Shown one piece after another: positions 24,698 through 33,382 of a stretch of DNA of 64,000 bases. Numbering within the stretch: the first letter of the stretch is position 1; each line of letters begins with the position of its first letter. The notes below the pieces were generated by a model. That model was not told the origin of the DNA. It saw only the letters and a program-made list of their open reading frames with translations, and made no database searches. The translations under genes and the position numbers were made by a program. Source of the DNA: Psychrobacillus sp. OK028 (GTDB lineage Bacteria; Bacillota; Bacilli; Bacillales_A; Planococcaceae); NCBI RefSeq assembly GCF_900103605.1, contig NZ_FNHY01000005.1, positions 124,001 through 188,000 on the forward strand, written 5' to 3'.

Positions 24698-25736
24698 ACA
24701 ACAATTTTTAAATGAACTAGAGCTTGCTTTAACAAGACTTCCAGCTGAGGAGAGAAATGATATTCTTTCGGACATTAAAGAGCATTTCTCCAATGGACGA
24801 GAGGATGGGAAATCAGATAGTGAAATTGCAGCGTCCTTAGGATCACCGAATGAAATAGCTAAGGAGCTTTCCGAAAACCAGGTTCAAATTCCAGAAAAAA
24901 GTACCTCTACGAATAGAGTCATTAAAATCCCTCATGCGAATTTTTCGAATATAATGATGGATATTGACTACGGCTCTTTACATGTTATCTCTTCAGAAAC
25001 AGACGAAACTACTATAGAGTTAATCGGAGAAAATGAAAAGCTAGAACTAACGGCAGACGTCATAAATGACACATTATCCGTTCGATTAAAAACCAAAAAG
25101 TTTAAATTTTTTAGTTTCTTGTTCTTAATAAAAGAACTAAGAGTAAACGTTTCTCTACCTAAAAAGCTGTATTCAACTGTAATTATGAAAACCGATAATG
25201 GACGTATTAGAGCAGAAAAAATACTCGGGAAGAATATTAAGGCAACATCAGACAATGGGAGTATTGGATTAAAAGAATTAGCTGCAAGCATTCTAGAAGC
25301 AAAAACGGATAATGGACGTATTGAAATGGAGAAAATCCAAGCTGATAAGCTAACAGCTGAAACCGATAATGGGAGAATTGAGCTTCGACATATCGATGCA
25401 GAGCAGGTTCACACGGAGACAGATAACGGAAGAATTATTATGCAGCACGTGAACGGGAGTATTATCGGAAAAACAGATAACGGCCGAATCGAGCTATTAA
25501 CCACTAGCTTGGATCGCATGATTGATTTGGAGACGGATAACGGAAGCATTTTAGTTGAAACAGAAAATGCTCCAACGGATGTATCCATTCATACAAAAGT
25601 GGATTTCGGCAAAATAAGTGTGTTCGGCGAAAAAAATTCACGCACTGTATTCGGTAACGGCACAAACAAAGTCCGTCTTTCTTCGGATAATGGCAAAATT
25701 ATAGTTGAACAGAAAAGCAAAGCAGCCGCTTTTTAA
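24690..25736 (+). CDS. HAAS-domain / DUF4097 beta-repeat protein
   Basis: A 348-residue protein. Residues 1-60 are a HAAS (DUF1700-like) helical domain ([34 protein letters not shown]), a usual partner of PadR. From about residue 78 it is a DUF4097 beta-solenoid, with about eight copies of a T-D-N-G-[RS]-I motif at 15- to 22-residue spacing. There is no signal peptide or obvious membrane helix. YvlB of B. subtilis is similar. The function is unknown; a regulatory partner of the PadR protein or an envelope-stress role is inferred. Confidence 0.85.
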   Translation: MTEQQFLNELELALTRLPAEERNDILSDIKEHFSNGREDGKSDSEIAASLGSPNEIAKELSENQVQIPEKSTSTNRVIKIPHANFSNIMMDIDYGSLHVISSETDETTIELIGENEKLELTADVINDTLSVRLKTKKFKFFSFLFLIKELRVNVSLPKKLYSTVIMKTDNGRIRAEKILGKNIKATSDNGSIGLKELAASILEAKTDNGRIEMEKIQADKLTAETDNGRIELRHIDAEQVHTETDNGRIIMQHVNGSIIGKTDNGRIELLTTSLDRMIDLETDNGSILVETENAPTDVSIHTKVDFGKISVFGEKNSRTVFGNGTNKVRLSSDNGKIIVEQKSKAAAF

Positions 25737-25746
25737 AATAGATGTG

Positions 25747-25791
25747 AAAAGAAGAGAACCGTGACCGTTGTCACGCTCTCTTCTTTTTTGA
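25747..25791 (+). terminator. Terminator of the padR operon
   Basis: AAAAGAAGAG pairs with CTCTTCTTTT, with GTGAC/GTCAC inside and a T-run after. Confidence 0.85.
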
Positions 25792-25835
25792 ATGAAAAGC
25801 ATGATATCTGCAATTTTGGTAGGAATTTTTTACTA

Positions 25836-25951
25836 TTCCAACTAAACTAGTCATTTTTCCAACTAAACTAACCAAAATTCCAACTAGACCCCCCATTATT
25901 CCAACTAAACTGCTCATTATTCCAACTAAAGAAATTTCTCCGCATCCAACT
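25836..25951. repeat. 21-bp-period tandem array, TTCCAACTA core
   Basis: The core TTCCAACTA begins at 25836, 25857, 25878, 25899 and 25920, exactly 21 bases apart each time. A sixth, degraded core lies near 25944. The remaining 12 bases of each unit vary. The array lies in the gap between two convergent genes. Read on the minus strand it is open in one frame and gives heptads such as SLVGIMS, but no ribosome site precedes it, so I do not call a gene. Confidence 0.85.
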
Positions 25952-25987
25952 GAGCTTCCTCGTTCCTTTGTTCGGATAACTCTTCGC

Positions 25988-26026
25988 AATAAAAGCCCCT
26001 CAAGACATCACATGTCCTGAAGGGCT
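25988..26026 (-). terminator. Hairpin with T-tail, minus strand
   Basis: Arms 25994-26008 and 26012-26026 pair around a three-base loop; two wobble pairs form only in the minus-strand RNA. TTTTATTG follows. It could end read-through from the RND gene after the repeat block. Confidence 0.7.
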
Positions 26027-26047
26027 AAAAATAGAGTTTTTTTGTTG

Positions 26048-26488
26048 CAGACTTCAGCGCCTAGCCCCTCGAGTCGCTTCAGACTTGCGAATAAATGCAA
26101 AAATCGCCTTTATTGCAATTCTTCCAGCCGCTTGCTCCTGCGCAAAGCTCGTCGCAGAAGATCGTTGTTGGAGATTGCTCCTGCGCAAAGCTCGTCGCAG
26201 AAGACCGTTGTTGGAGATTGCTCCTGCGCAAAGCTCGTCGCAGAAGACCGTTGTTGGAGATTGCTCCTGCGCAAAGCTCGTCGCAGAAGATCGTTGTCGG
26301 GGCTTGCACAGGCGCTTGCGCTTTTCTTGTTGTCCAGACTTCAGCGCCTAGCCCCTCGAGTCGCTTCAGATTTGCGAATAAAGGCAAAGTGCGCCTTTAT
26401 TGCAAATCTTCCAGCCGCTTGCTCCTGCGCAAAGCTCGTCGCAGAAGATCGTTGTCGGGCCTTGCAAGGCGCTTGCGCTTTTCTTGTT
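26048..26488. repeat. Duplicated palindromic element with internal 43-bp tandem repeats
   Basis: Two copies of one element lie side by side. Copy 1 (26048-26331) and copy 2 (26335-26488) share a left block starting CAGACTTCAGCGCCTAGCCC and a right end GGCGCTTGCGCTTTTCTTGT. Between them copy 1 has four units (starts 26133, 26176, 26219, 26262) of a 43-bp repeat; copy 2 has a single unit at 26421. Each unit carries a CTGCG/CGCAG hairpin, and the left block has another stem around AATAAAGGC. GC content is higher than in the flanks. The right edge overlaps the stop codon of the RND gene. No transposase is present. Confidence 0.88.
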
Positions 26489-29400
26489 AGTTTTCTTCTA
26501 TTTCTCTACGGTTTTTCTTAAATATTTTTGATAAAATTTCATAAACGATTGGGACAACTATTAGCGTTAATAGTGTAGAACTTGTTAAACCACCGATTAC
26601 GGTAATACCAAGACCTTTCGAGATTAAACCGCCCCCGCCTGAGCCAAAAGCTAACGGTATCAATGCACCAATCGTTGCTATTGCCGTCATTAGTATTGGA
26701 CGAAGACGAGTTGCTCCAGCTTCTAAAATAGCTTCGCGCATAGTCATGCCATCACGTTCCATATGAATAACTCGATCCACAAGTACAATCGCATTTGTTA
26801 CGACAATACCAATTAACATGAGCATCCCCATCATTACCGATACAGATATGGTTTCTCCTGCTATTAGTAAACCAACGAATGAACCAATTACTGCGAATGG
26901 TAAGGAGAAAAGTATAGCAAATGGCGCTACACCCTCACGGAATGTTACAACTAAAATAAAGTAAACGATTGCGATAGCCGCAAGCATTGCTATTCCAAGC
27001 TGTGTAAATGTCTCGGTCATATCAGCTGCTACGCCAGCCACACCAACTGTAACCCCTTTAGGTAAGTCTAATTTATCAATTGCTTTATCTACTTCAGATG
27101 TCGCAACTGAAATATCGTCTCCGAGGATTGTTCCAGAAACAGTTGCATAGTACTCCCCTTTACTGCGTGCAAGAGTATTTAGTGTCGTTCCTTCTTCCAC
27201 TGTTACCAGCTCCGAAAGAGGCATTGTCGTTCCTAATGCTGTAGGAACTTCTGTCGCTAAAATATCATCGATAGACTTCGGTTGTTCTGCTTTTTCTGTT
27301 TGAACAATCACATCTAATGTATTGCCGTCCTTTTCAACTGTCGTCAATACTTCTTGTGTAGCTAAAGGATTTAACATCATGACAATCTGACCTGTTGTTA
27401 AACCGTATTTTAGTAATTCATCCTGCTCTACTTTAAATGTATGCTCTACGAATGCATCCTCAGTGCTAGAAGAAACGTCTTCCAAGCCATCATTGTCATT
27501 CATTACTTCTTCTACCATTTTTACAGCATCATTTAGTTTATCTAAATCTTCACTGTAGAATGTATAACTAACTTCATTTGAAGACATCGACATAGCGGAG
27601 AAGTTTTGGGTCTTCCACTCACCTGTTTGCCCAATATTAAATACATACTCTTCTACTTCTTCACGTGCTGCCGGGAAGTCTTCCATCTCTGGATCGAAGA
27701 TAAGGTACATTAGTGCACCACCTGCTCCGCCACCCATCATTGCAGCAGATGGATCTACACTATCACTATCCGTTACGGATAATTGAAGAATATCAATATC
27801 TTTACGTTTTAATAGCTCTTCTTCTACTTTAGCAACATTAGCTAACGTTTCGTCTTTTAACTCACCAGCTTCTGGTGTATACGTTAAATACATAACTTTT
27901 TCTTCTTCACTACCTAAGAAGCTGAAGCCGATTAACGGAGTTAAAGCTAAACTACCAACCAATAAAACAATGGAAACGATAGAAGTAATTATTTTATGAT
28001 TAAGCGTCCATTCCAATATACGTTTATAACCATTAGCTAGTTTACCAGCTTCTTTATGATTACTTTCTTTCTTTTCACCATATAACTTCTTTTTAAATAG
28101 GAAATGAGACAATGCCGGAACGATCGTAATAGCCACGATTAAGGATGCTCCAAGTGCAAACGTCATTGTTAATGCGAATGGTAAGAACAATTCACCGACC
28201 ATTCCACCGACAAATAGTAATGGTGCAAATACTGCAACGGTAACTAGAGTTGAGGAAAGAATAGGTTTGAACATCTCAATTGTCGCTTCACGTACAAGCG
28301 CACGTCCTGATAATTTCTCATCTTTTAAATGAATACGACGATAAATATTTTCTACTACTACAATGGAGTCATCTATTACCCGTCCTATGGCAACTGTAAT
28401 AGCCCCAAGTGTCATAATATTCAACGTAATATCCATCCAGTTTAATAATAGTAACGCCATAAAAATAGACACTGGAATAGATACAATTGAAATTATCGTT
28501 GATTTAAAATCTCGTAAGAACAGTAATATAATTAAAACGGCAATTAATCCACCAAATAGCGCTTTTTCAATCATGGTGTTTACTGACTCTTCAATTGGTT
28601 CACCTTGGTCAAGAGACACATCAATAACAAGACCATCGATATTTTGCTGCTCTTCTTTAATCAGTTCTTTCACACTATTAACAACATCAACTGTATTTGC
28701 TTGCTGTCCTTTAACAATTTGAATAGAAATTGCATCCTCACCATTTGTACGTGACACTGATTGAACTCTACCTACTTCTTCAATAGTAGCAATTTCACTA
28801 AGTTTCACAAATGGAGATGAATTCGTTGCAGATGGTGTAACAGGGATTAACATTTCCTTTAACTCGTCAGAAGTCATGAACTTACCATCTACAGAAACAG
28901 CTTCTTCGCCTTCTTCAAATTCATATAGACCCAATGATACTGCTAGATCACTTGCTTGAATCATTTGTTTTACGTCATCAGTTTTTAAGCCAAGTTCAGT
29001 CATTTTTTCTTCGTTATACGTAAGATTGACTTCCTCAATGTGCTGTCCTGCAATAGTTGCAGAAGCTACACCATTGATTTTCTCGATTTTTGGAACTAGA
29101 AGCTCGGAAACTGTAGATGTTAACTCCACAATATCCTCTGTCGTACTACTAACACTCAACGCCACTACAGGCATCATATTCATGCTAATAGCGGTAACAA
29201 TTGGTTCCTGGGCTCCTTCAGGTAATTTTACAGCCTCTAATGCAGATTTTAACGCACGATTTGCTTCTGCCATATCTTCTCCATAATCATATTCCACTTG
29301 AATACTGGCCATATTCGAATTGGAATTGGAATATACGGATTTGACTCCTGCAAGGTTTTCAATTGCTTTCTCTAAGGGCATAGATACATCTTCCATAACT

Positions 29401-29576
29401 TGTTCAGGTGTTGCACCTGGATATACATCCATTACCATTAAATACGGAATAGAAATATCCGGAATTGTTTCCATGTTCATACGTGTTCCAGAATAAATAC
29501 CGGACACAGTGATAATAATTGTAAGTAACCATACTGCTAATTTATTATGAAGAACAAAATTGACTAAACCTTTCAC
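26487..29576 (-). CDS. RND-family efflux permease, SwrC/YerP-like
   Basis: About 1029 residues of the HAE1/AcrB superfamily. A first helix is followed by a large periplasmic-type loop; helices 2-6 include the ion-relay segment GAITVAIGRVIDDSIVVVENIYRR; a second loop and second helix set follow (GIVVTNAIVLVDRV). Gram-positive members such as SwrC of B. subtilis protect against surfactin and other amphiphiles. The GTG at 29576 lies just after AGGTG; a TTG at 29612 has no ribosome site. The stop codon abuts a repeat element. The divergent TetR-type gene is its probable repressor. Confidence 0.92.
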   Translation of the reverse strand: MKGLVNFVLHNKLAVWLLTIIITVSGIYSGTRMNMETIPDISIPYLMVMDVYPGATPEQVMEDVSMPLEKAIENLAGVKSVYSNSNSNMASIQVEYDYGEDMAEANRALKSALEAVKLPEGAQEPIVTAISMNMMPVVALSVSSTTEDIVELTSTVSELLVPKIEKINGVASATIAGQHIEEVNLTYNEEKMTELGLKTDDVKQMIQASDLAVSLGLYEFEEGEEAVSVDGKFMTSDELKEMLIPVTPSATNSSPFVKLSEIATIEEVGRVQSVSRTNGEDAISIQIVKGQQANTVDVVNSVKELIKEEQQNIDGLVIDVSLDQGEPIEESVNTMIEKALFGGLIAVLIILLFLRDFKSTIISIVSIPVSIFMALLLLNWMDITLNIMTLGAITVAIGRVIDDSIVVVENIYRRIHLKDEKLSGRALVREATIEMFKPILSSTLVTVAVFAPLLFVGGMVGELFLPFALTMTFALGASLIVAITIVPALSHFLFKKKLYGEKKESNHKEAGKLANGYKRILEWTLNHKIITSIVSIVLLVGSLALTPLIGFSFLGSEEEKVMYLTYTPEAGELKDETLANVAKVEEELLKRKDIDILQLSVTDSDSVDPSAAMMGGGAGGALMYLIFDPEMEDFPAAREEVEEYVFNIGQTGEWKTQNFSAMSMSSNEVSYTFYSEDLDKLNDAVKMVEEVMNDNDGLEDVSSSTEDAFVEHTFKVEQDELLKYGLTTGQIVMMLNPLATQEVLTTVEKDGNTLDVIVQTEKAEQPKSIDDILATEVPTALGTTMPLSELVTVEEGTTLNTLARSKGEYYATVSGTILGDDISVATSEVDKAIDKLDLPKGVTVGVAGVAADMTETFTQLGIAMLAAIAIVYFILVVTFREGVAPFAILFSLPFAVIGSFVGLLIAGETISVSVMMGMLMLIGIVVTNAIVLVDRVIHMERDGMTMREAILEAGATRLRPILMTAIATIGALIPLAFGSGGGGLISKGLGITVIGGLTSSTLLTLIVVPIVYEILSKIFKKNRREIEEN

Positions 29577-29594
29577 TCTTACACCTACCCCTAA

Positions 29595-29647
29595 TTGACT
29601 TTTATTTCTCAATTACTTATAATAATGACTAATTAGTCAGTTGTCAA
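29595..29647. promoter_or_regulatory. Divergent promoters with shared TetR operator
   Basis: Plus: TTGACT (29595-29600), 17 bases, TATAAT (29618-29623). Minus: TTGACA (29647-29642), 17 bases, TATTAT (29624-29619). The perfect palindrome TGACTAATTAGTCA (29626-29639) fills the minus spacer and lies at the plus start site. One repressor dimer could shut both genes. Confidence 0.85.
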
Positions 29648-29675
29648 CAATATGAACTAGGAGCGATAGTTTTAA

Positions 29676-30524
29676 ATGGGTAAAAAACAGTTAATCATGG
29701 AAAAAGCAGTAGAACTTTTTGCACAACAAGGTTTTGAATTAACCTCTGTTCAACAAATTACAGAACACTGCGGCATTTCTAAAGGCGCGTTCTATTTGTC
29801 ATTCAAGTCTAAAGATGAATTGATAATAGCATTAATAGATCAATTTATGAGTCAAATGATTTCAGATACTGACTATCAGGTCACAAAAAACCAAAATGAT
29901 GAGAAAACATTATATGAATTTTACTTTACGATGTTCAAATCCTCTCAAAAGCACTCTAATTTCGCTAAAATTTTGATGAAAGAACAGTCTCAATCATTTA
30001 ATAAGGAACTTGTTAGTAAATTTCACCATTATGATCGGTTACTAGAAAAAACTATCCTCACCATGATGGAAGGGTTATTTGGGGAAAAGATTGAAAACAC
30101 GAAACATGACTTAGTCTATTGTATTAAAGGTTTCATTAGTATTTATTCGGAATTGATATTATTCAATAATGTCCCGGTAAATTTAGAACAGCTCGCACAT
30201 TCATTAGTAGAAAAAACAAACTTACTTGCTACACAGATTACAACTCCTTTTGTCACCAAGGAAATATTCCAACTAAAGCGGTTGTCCCATGAAGAAGTAA
30301 CTAAAGATCAACTACTCGAAATTTTAGAGCAAAGTTTAAGCGAAGCAGAAGAACTGCTTGAACAAGAATCGCTTAGCTTGTTAAAACAACACTTGCTAGA
30401 GCCTTCTCTAAGTCAAGTTCTCATAGAAGGTCTTTTAAAAAATATTCAAGGATACCCTAATTGCAAATGGATTGCTTATTTACTTCGGAATTATTTTGCA
30501 CTTGAATTTACCGAAAATAAATAG
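29676..30524 (+). CDS. TetR-family repressor (YerO-like)
   Basis: A 282-residue protein. The N-terminal helix-turn-helix (AVELFAQQGFELTSVQQITEHCGISKGAFYLSFKSKDELI) is a standard TetR domain. The ligand domain is longer than usual, with a C-terminal extension rich in Leu and Glu (LLEILEQSLSEAEELLEQESLSLL). Length and position match YerO, the repressor divergent from swrC in B. subtilis. A perfect palindrome lies between the two promoters. The AGGAG site is about 12 bases from the ATG, rather far. Confidence 0.9.
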   Translation: MGKKQLIMEKAVELFAQQGFELTSVQQITEHCGISKGAFYLSFKSKDELIIALIDQFMSQMISDTDYQVTKNQNDEKTLYEFYFTMFKSSQKHSNFAKILMKEQSQSFNKELVSKFHHYDRLLEKTILTMMEGLFGEKIENTKHDLVYCIKGFISIYSELILFNNVPVNLEQLAHSLVEKTNLLATQITTPFVTKEIFQLKRLSHEEVTKDQLLEILEQSLSEAEELLEQESLSLLKQHLLEPSLSQVLIEGLLKNIQGYPNCKWIAYLLRNYFALEFTENK

Positions 30525-30526
30525 TG

Positions 30527-30576
30527 AAGGCCCTTGGAAAGTTTATCCTTCGTGTAACTTTTACAGGGGCTTTATA
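30527..30576 (+). terminator. Terminator-like hairpin after tetR
   Basis: AAGGCCCTTG pairs imperfectly with CAGGGGCTT, with an AAAGTT/AACTTT inner stem and a short T-run. Confidence 0.5.
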
Positions 30577-30726
30577 TGTTTATGAAGAAGCGTGAACTTT
30601 CGAGGCCTGCAATATTTAAATTAACCTTTAAACAGTAATTGCTAGCTGGAGATTATTTCAAGGTTCGGTCTTGCTCTATTCGGGTACTTATACACTACAT
30701 CACTTTTAATAGAGAGTTGCGATAAA

Positions 30727-31299
30727 ATGTTTGGATTTTCAGATTTACTGTCTTTAGTAATTTCAGCTTTTATCATCTTACCCGTTGTTGTATTCCTGCG
30801 AGAAGCAGGTTACTTGATAGTTAGTGAGATTTTCGGTGTAAAGAACCCAAGGCTGACTATTGGCTCTGGCCCTCGTGTTTTCAAGTTTTGGATAATTGAT
30901 ATCAGAAAATATTACCATTTATTTAGTTGGTTTTCCTATGATGCTTTAAGAAGGGAAAGTAAGCTAGCCTATGTATGTATTTACGCAGGTCCTATACTCA
31001 TGAATCTTTCGGTTGCTCTTCTTTTAAATGCACTATTAGCAAACGGTCTGTTAGAAGAACATAAAACGTTTTGGAATCGTTTCATATTTTATGGATTTTA
31101 TTATGTTTTGTTTGATATTATTCCGATGAGAACAGTAAATGGCATGCCAAATAACGGCATGATTATTTATGAAATGCTTCGATACGGAAAACGGACCGAT
31201 TACAACCACGAACCTTTTATATACAAAACAACCGATATTGAAGAGGAATACCAAGAAACTATGGAAGAAATAGAGGATAAGAAAAAAGAAGAAAGATAA
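30727..31299 (+). CDS. M50 (site-2 protease)-like membrane protein lacking catalytic residues
   Basis: A 190-residue protein with about four helices. Residues 20-50 (VVVFLREAGYLIVSEIFGVKNPRLTIGSGP) follow the pattern of M50 peptidases, where HEXXH is followed by a conserved GVK-P-x-x-G segment. Here His-Glu-x-x-His reads Arg25-Glu26-Ala-Gly-Tyr29, so both zinc histidines are gone. The second motif, normally N-x-x-P with a DG, reads IIPMRTVNGMPNNG. It is therefore predicted inactive as a protease. The acidic C-terminus is a cytoplasmic tail. Family placement is inference from the pattern. Confidence 0.6.
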   Translation: MFGFSDLLSLVISAFIILPVVVFLREAGYLIVSEIFGVKNPRLTIGSGPRVFKFWIIDIRKYYHLFSWFSYDALRRESKLAYVCIYAGPILMNLSVALLLNALLANGLLEEHKTFWNRFIFYGFYYVLFDIIPMRTVNGMPNNGMIIYEMLRYGKRTDYNHEPFIYKTTDIEEEYQETMEEIEDKKKEER

Positions 31300-31377
31300 T
31301 AGAGAAACGCTAAAATGAGTTGGAGAGGACGACTTTTCCCTGTCCTTCTCCTAGCCTCTTAAGTATTGAATCTTAAA

Positions 31378-32397
31378 TTAAATTATTTTTCTGCCCATTT
31401 GCCCTAATGCATAGTGAATACCATGTTGCAATGTCTGAAAGCAGTCAAATTGGGATAACGAAACGTTTGACTGAGCAATAATAATACCTAGCTGTGCTGA
31501 AATTCCTACAAGTACAGTCTTAACCCCTATTAAGGAAGAGGCTGAGCCAATTCTTTCGATAAAGCTCGCTGTATGCAGACTAATATCTTCATTAAGTCCT
31601 GTTAAATCAAGTACTAGATAATTCGCTCTGTATGAAGGTAAATTAGTTAATGTTTTCTCTAATAATGCCTCTGAACGATCTTCGTCATACTTACCTATCA
31701 ACGGTACTACGACTATCCCATCCAAAACTGGGATAATTGGTGAGGACAGTTCTTCCACTAATTCAGTTAAGTCTCTTACTTTATCTTCCACTACTGCTTC
31801 TAGATGAAGAATTTCATTCATTTCTGTTTTTCGAGCAAGCTGACGAATATTACTATTTACTGTAATTGTAGATGGGAAGTATTTTACTTCAGTAAATTCC
31901 TCACCCTGCAATTGATCTTTTACTACCTCGTACCAAATCTTTTCATTCAGAAGTCCGGAGAATATACCGGCATAGTGCGCTGGCATATACTTTCCTCCCT
32001 CTGATTTTTCCTGCGCTATATTTATTTTATATTCCCAGCTATTTTTAAATTTAGCCGTGAAAGTCTTTTCTTCGATATTCAGGTTTTCTACTTTTGCTAA
32101 TCCCCAGCCAGCGGATGCATATGTATTTGTTATTAGATCAACAGCTTCTTGAACACTAACATTTTTCATATCCTGAAAATACTCTCCGACTAATATGCCT
32201 TGACGAAATCCGGTAGCCTCAAAAACTAAAGCAGATGCTTCATCTCCCGAAATCTCTTCTATAGTATCAAAGAAGGACTTCATCGCAGAGGTAACCCAAA
32301 AAAGAACAGCATCCTGCTGTTCAAAGAGAAATTCTCCTTTTTCTAAATCCCAATTAAAATGAATGCCACCTATATCAATCCCAGCTTGCTTGTCCAA
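31378..32397 (-). CDS. RsbR-like protein with C-terminal STAS domain
   Basis: About 339 residues. The C-terminal third (about 225-335) is a STAS domain of RsbR type: PVLDGIVVVPLIGKYDEDRSEALLEKTL, then YLVLDLTGL and GVKTVLVGISAQLG. The N-terminal part has features of a V4R-like sensory domain (ATGFRQGILVGEY, PAHYAGIFSGL). RsbR-type proteins belong to stressosomes controlling sigma-B. The TTG at 32397 has AAGGGG eight bases upstream; the ATG at 32415 overlaps that site and has none of its own, so I prefer TTG. No RsbS/RsbT genes are adjacent. Confidence 0.72.
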   Translation of the reverse strand: MDKQAGIDIGGIHFNWDLEKGEFLFEQQDAVLFWVTSAMKSFFDTIEEISGDEASALVFEATGFRQGILVGEYFQDMKNVSVQEAVDLITNTYASAGWGLAKVENLNIEEKTFTAKFKNSWEYKINIAQEKSEGGKYMPAHYAGIFSGLLNEKIWYEVVKDQLQGEEFTEVKYFPSTITVNSNIRQLARKTEMNEILHLEAVVEDKVRDLTELVEELSSPIIPVLDGIVVVPLIGKYDEDRSEALLEKTLTNLPSYRANYLVLDLTGLNEDISLHTASFIERIGSASSLIGVKTVLVGISAQLGIIIAQSNVSLSQFDCFQTLQHGIHYALGQMGRKII

Positions 32398-32464
32398 TGT
32401 AAAATCCCCTTCCATGTTAAAGTCTTATACTTAGTCTACTACTCTAACAGGGAAAGGACACTAT

Positions 32465-33316
32465 TTATATTGCTTCTAATTTTAAATGAACTGAATCTAC
32501 AAGCTTCTTATAGCCTATTTCCTGATAGATTTTATTGGATGTTGGATTGAGCATATCTGTATATAACACACAAAACTCAAATTCCTTCAGTAACTCTTTA
32601 CTTACTGCAGCAACCATAGTTCGACCATACCCTTTTCTTCGTTTTTCGGGGGGAGTAAAAACAAGAGAAACTGTAATTCCATTTGCAGTTGGCCTTGCCT
32701 TTTTCATCATGGAAACAACTTCTCCATGGTCTTCCCAGAGGAAGACTTCCTGTCGCTCTAACATAGATTTCACACGTTTTTTTATTTCTACTGGAGCTGA
32801 TGAGGATAAGCCAGCATCCTGCTCAAATTGTGCGTACCATTTCTCTATAAGCAGTGCATCATTTTCCGTTGCATAACGCCACATGCCTGAACTCATTTCT
32901 AGTGTTTCCTCTACCTGGTCTAGTCGATAAAGCCCTTGATCCATCAATAAAGAGTAGCTTCCCCCTGTTTTTTCTTGCCACTTGTTAGCAAATAGAACAG
33001 CCCACTCCTTCACACTGATTATTGATTCTACTGGTACAGCATGAGTGATTAATTCGTTTATACATATGTTAGTGGAAGTAGAGATTTGATTTTCATCAAC
33101 AAAAATAATATTTAAAGGATGTGGAGGTGTCATTTGAAAAATTGCTAATATTTGACCATTTTCTTCAATAGTAGCCATGTACGGATTATCGTATACCCCG
33201 GCTTTTATACTTTCTAGAACACCTAGAAATAAGCTGAATTTATCTTGGTTTTTCTCCAAAAAAGGTGTAACTCTACTTGCAAATTTGTCTACTTTTTCAT
33301 AATGCTGAAAATTCAT
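32465..33316 (-). CDS. GNAT-family N-acetyltransferase
   Basis: A 283-residue two-part acetyltransferase. The C-terminal half has the acetyl-CoA site, VSLVFTPPEKRRKGYGRTMVAAVSKELL, and the closing YTDMLNPTSNKIYQEIGYKKL. The N-terminal half is a divergent GNAT-like domain. The substrate is unknown. I chose the ATG at 33316 because GGAGG lies seven bases upstream; a longer reading to 33412 has none and overlaps the aroD start region. The gene is divergent from aroD. Confidence 0.85.
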   Translation of the reverse strand: MNFQHYEKVDKFASRVTPFLEKNQDKFSLFLGVLESIKAGVYDNPYMATIEENGQILAIFQMTPPHPLNIIFVDENQISTSTNICINELITHAVPVESIISVKEWAVLFANKWQEKTGGSYSLLMDQGLYRLDQVEETLEMSSGMWRYATENDALLIEKWYAQFEQDAGLSSSAPVEIKKRVKSMLERQEVFLWEDHGEVVSMMKKARPTANGITVSLVFTPPEKRRKGYGRTMVAAVSKELLKEFEFCVLYTDMLNPTSNKIYQEIGYKKLVDSVHLKLEAI

Positions 33317-33382
33317 ATAAATGACCTCCATTTCTCTTTGTATGTTAATATAACCTAAAACACTGCCGGAGGGGATACTTTT

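Noticed and set aside
25836-25951. CRISPR-like array
   Set aside because: The constant part is only 9 bases, there are no cas genes in the window, and unit length (21) is below any CRISPR. The same holds for 40453-40557.
25771-25989. Minus-strand ORF with heptads SLVGIMS, SLVGIMG, GLVGILV, SLVGKMT, SLVGIVK
   Set aside because: The heptads follow from the 21-bp DNA repeat (7 codons). The TTG start lacks a ribosome site and the frame overlaps the padR-operon terminator. Annotated as a repeat array instead.
26042-26521. Several overlapping ORFs rich in Ala, Arg and Ser on both strands
   Set aside because: They read through the 43-bp repeat units in different frames and have no ribosome sites; the repeat element explains their openness.
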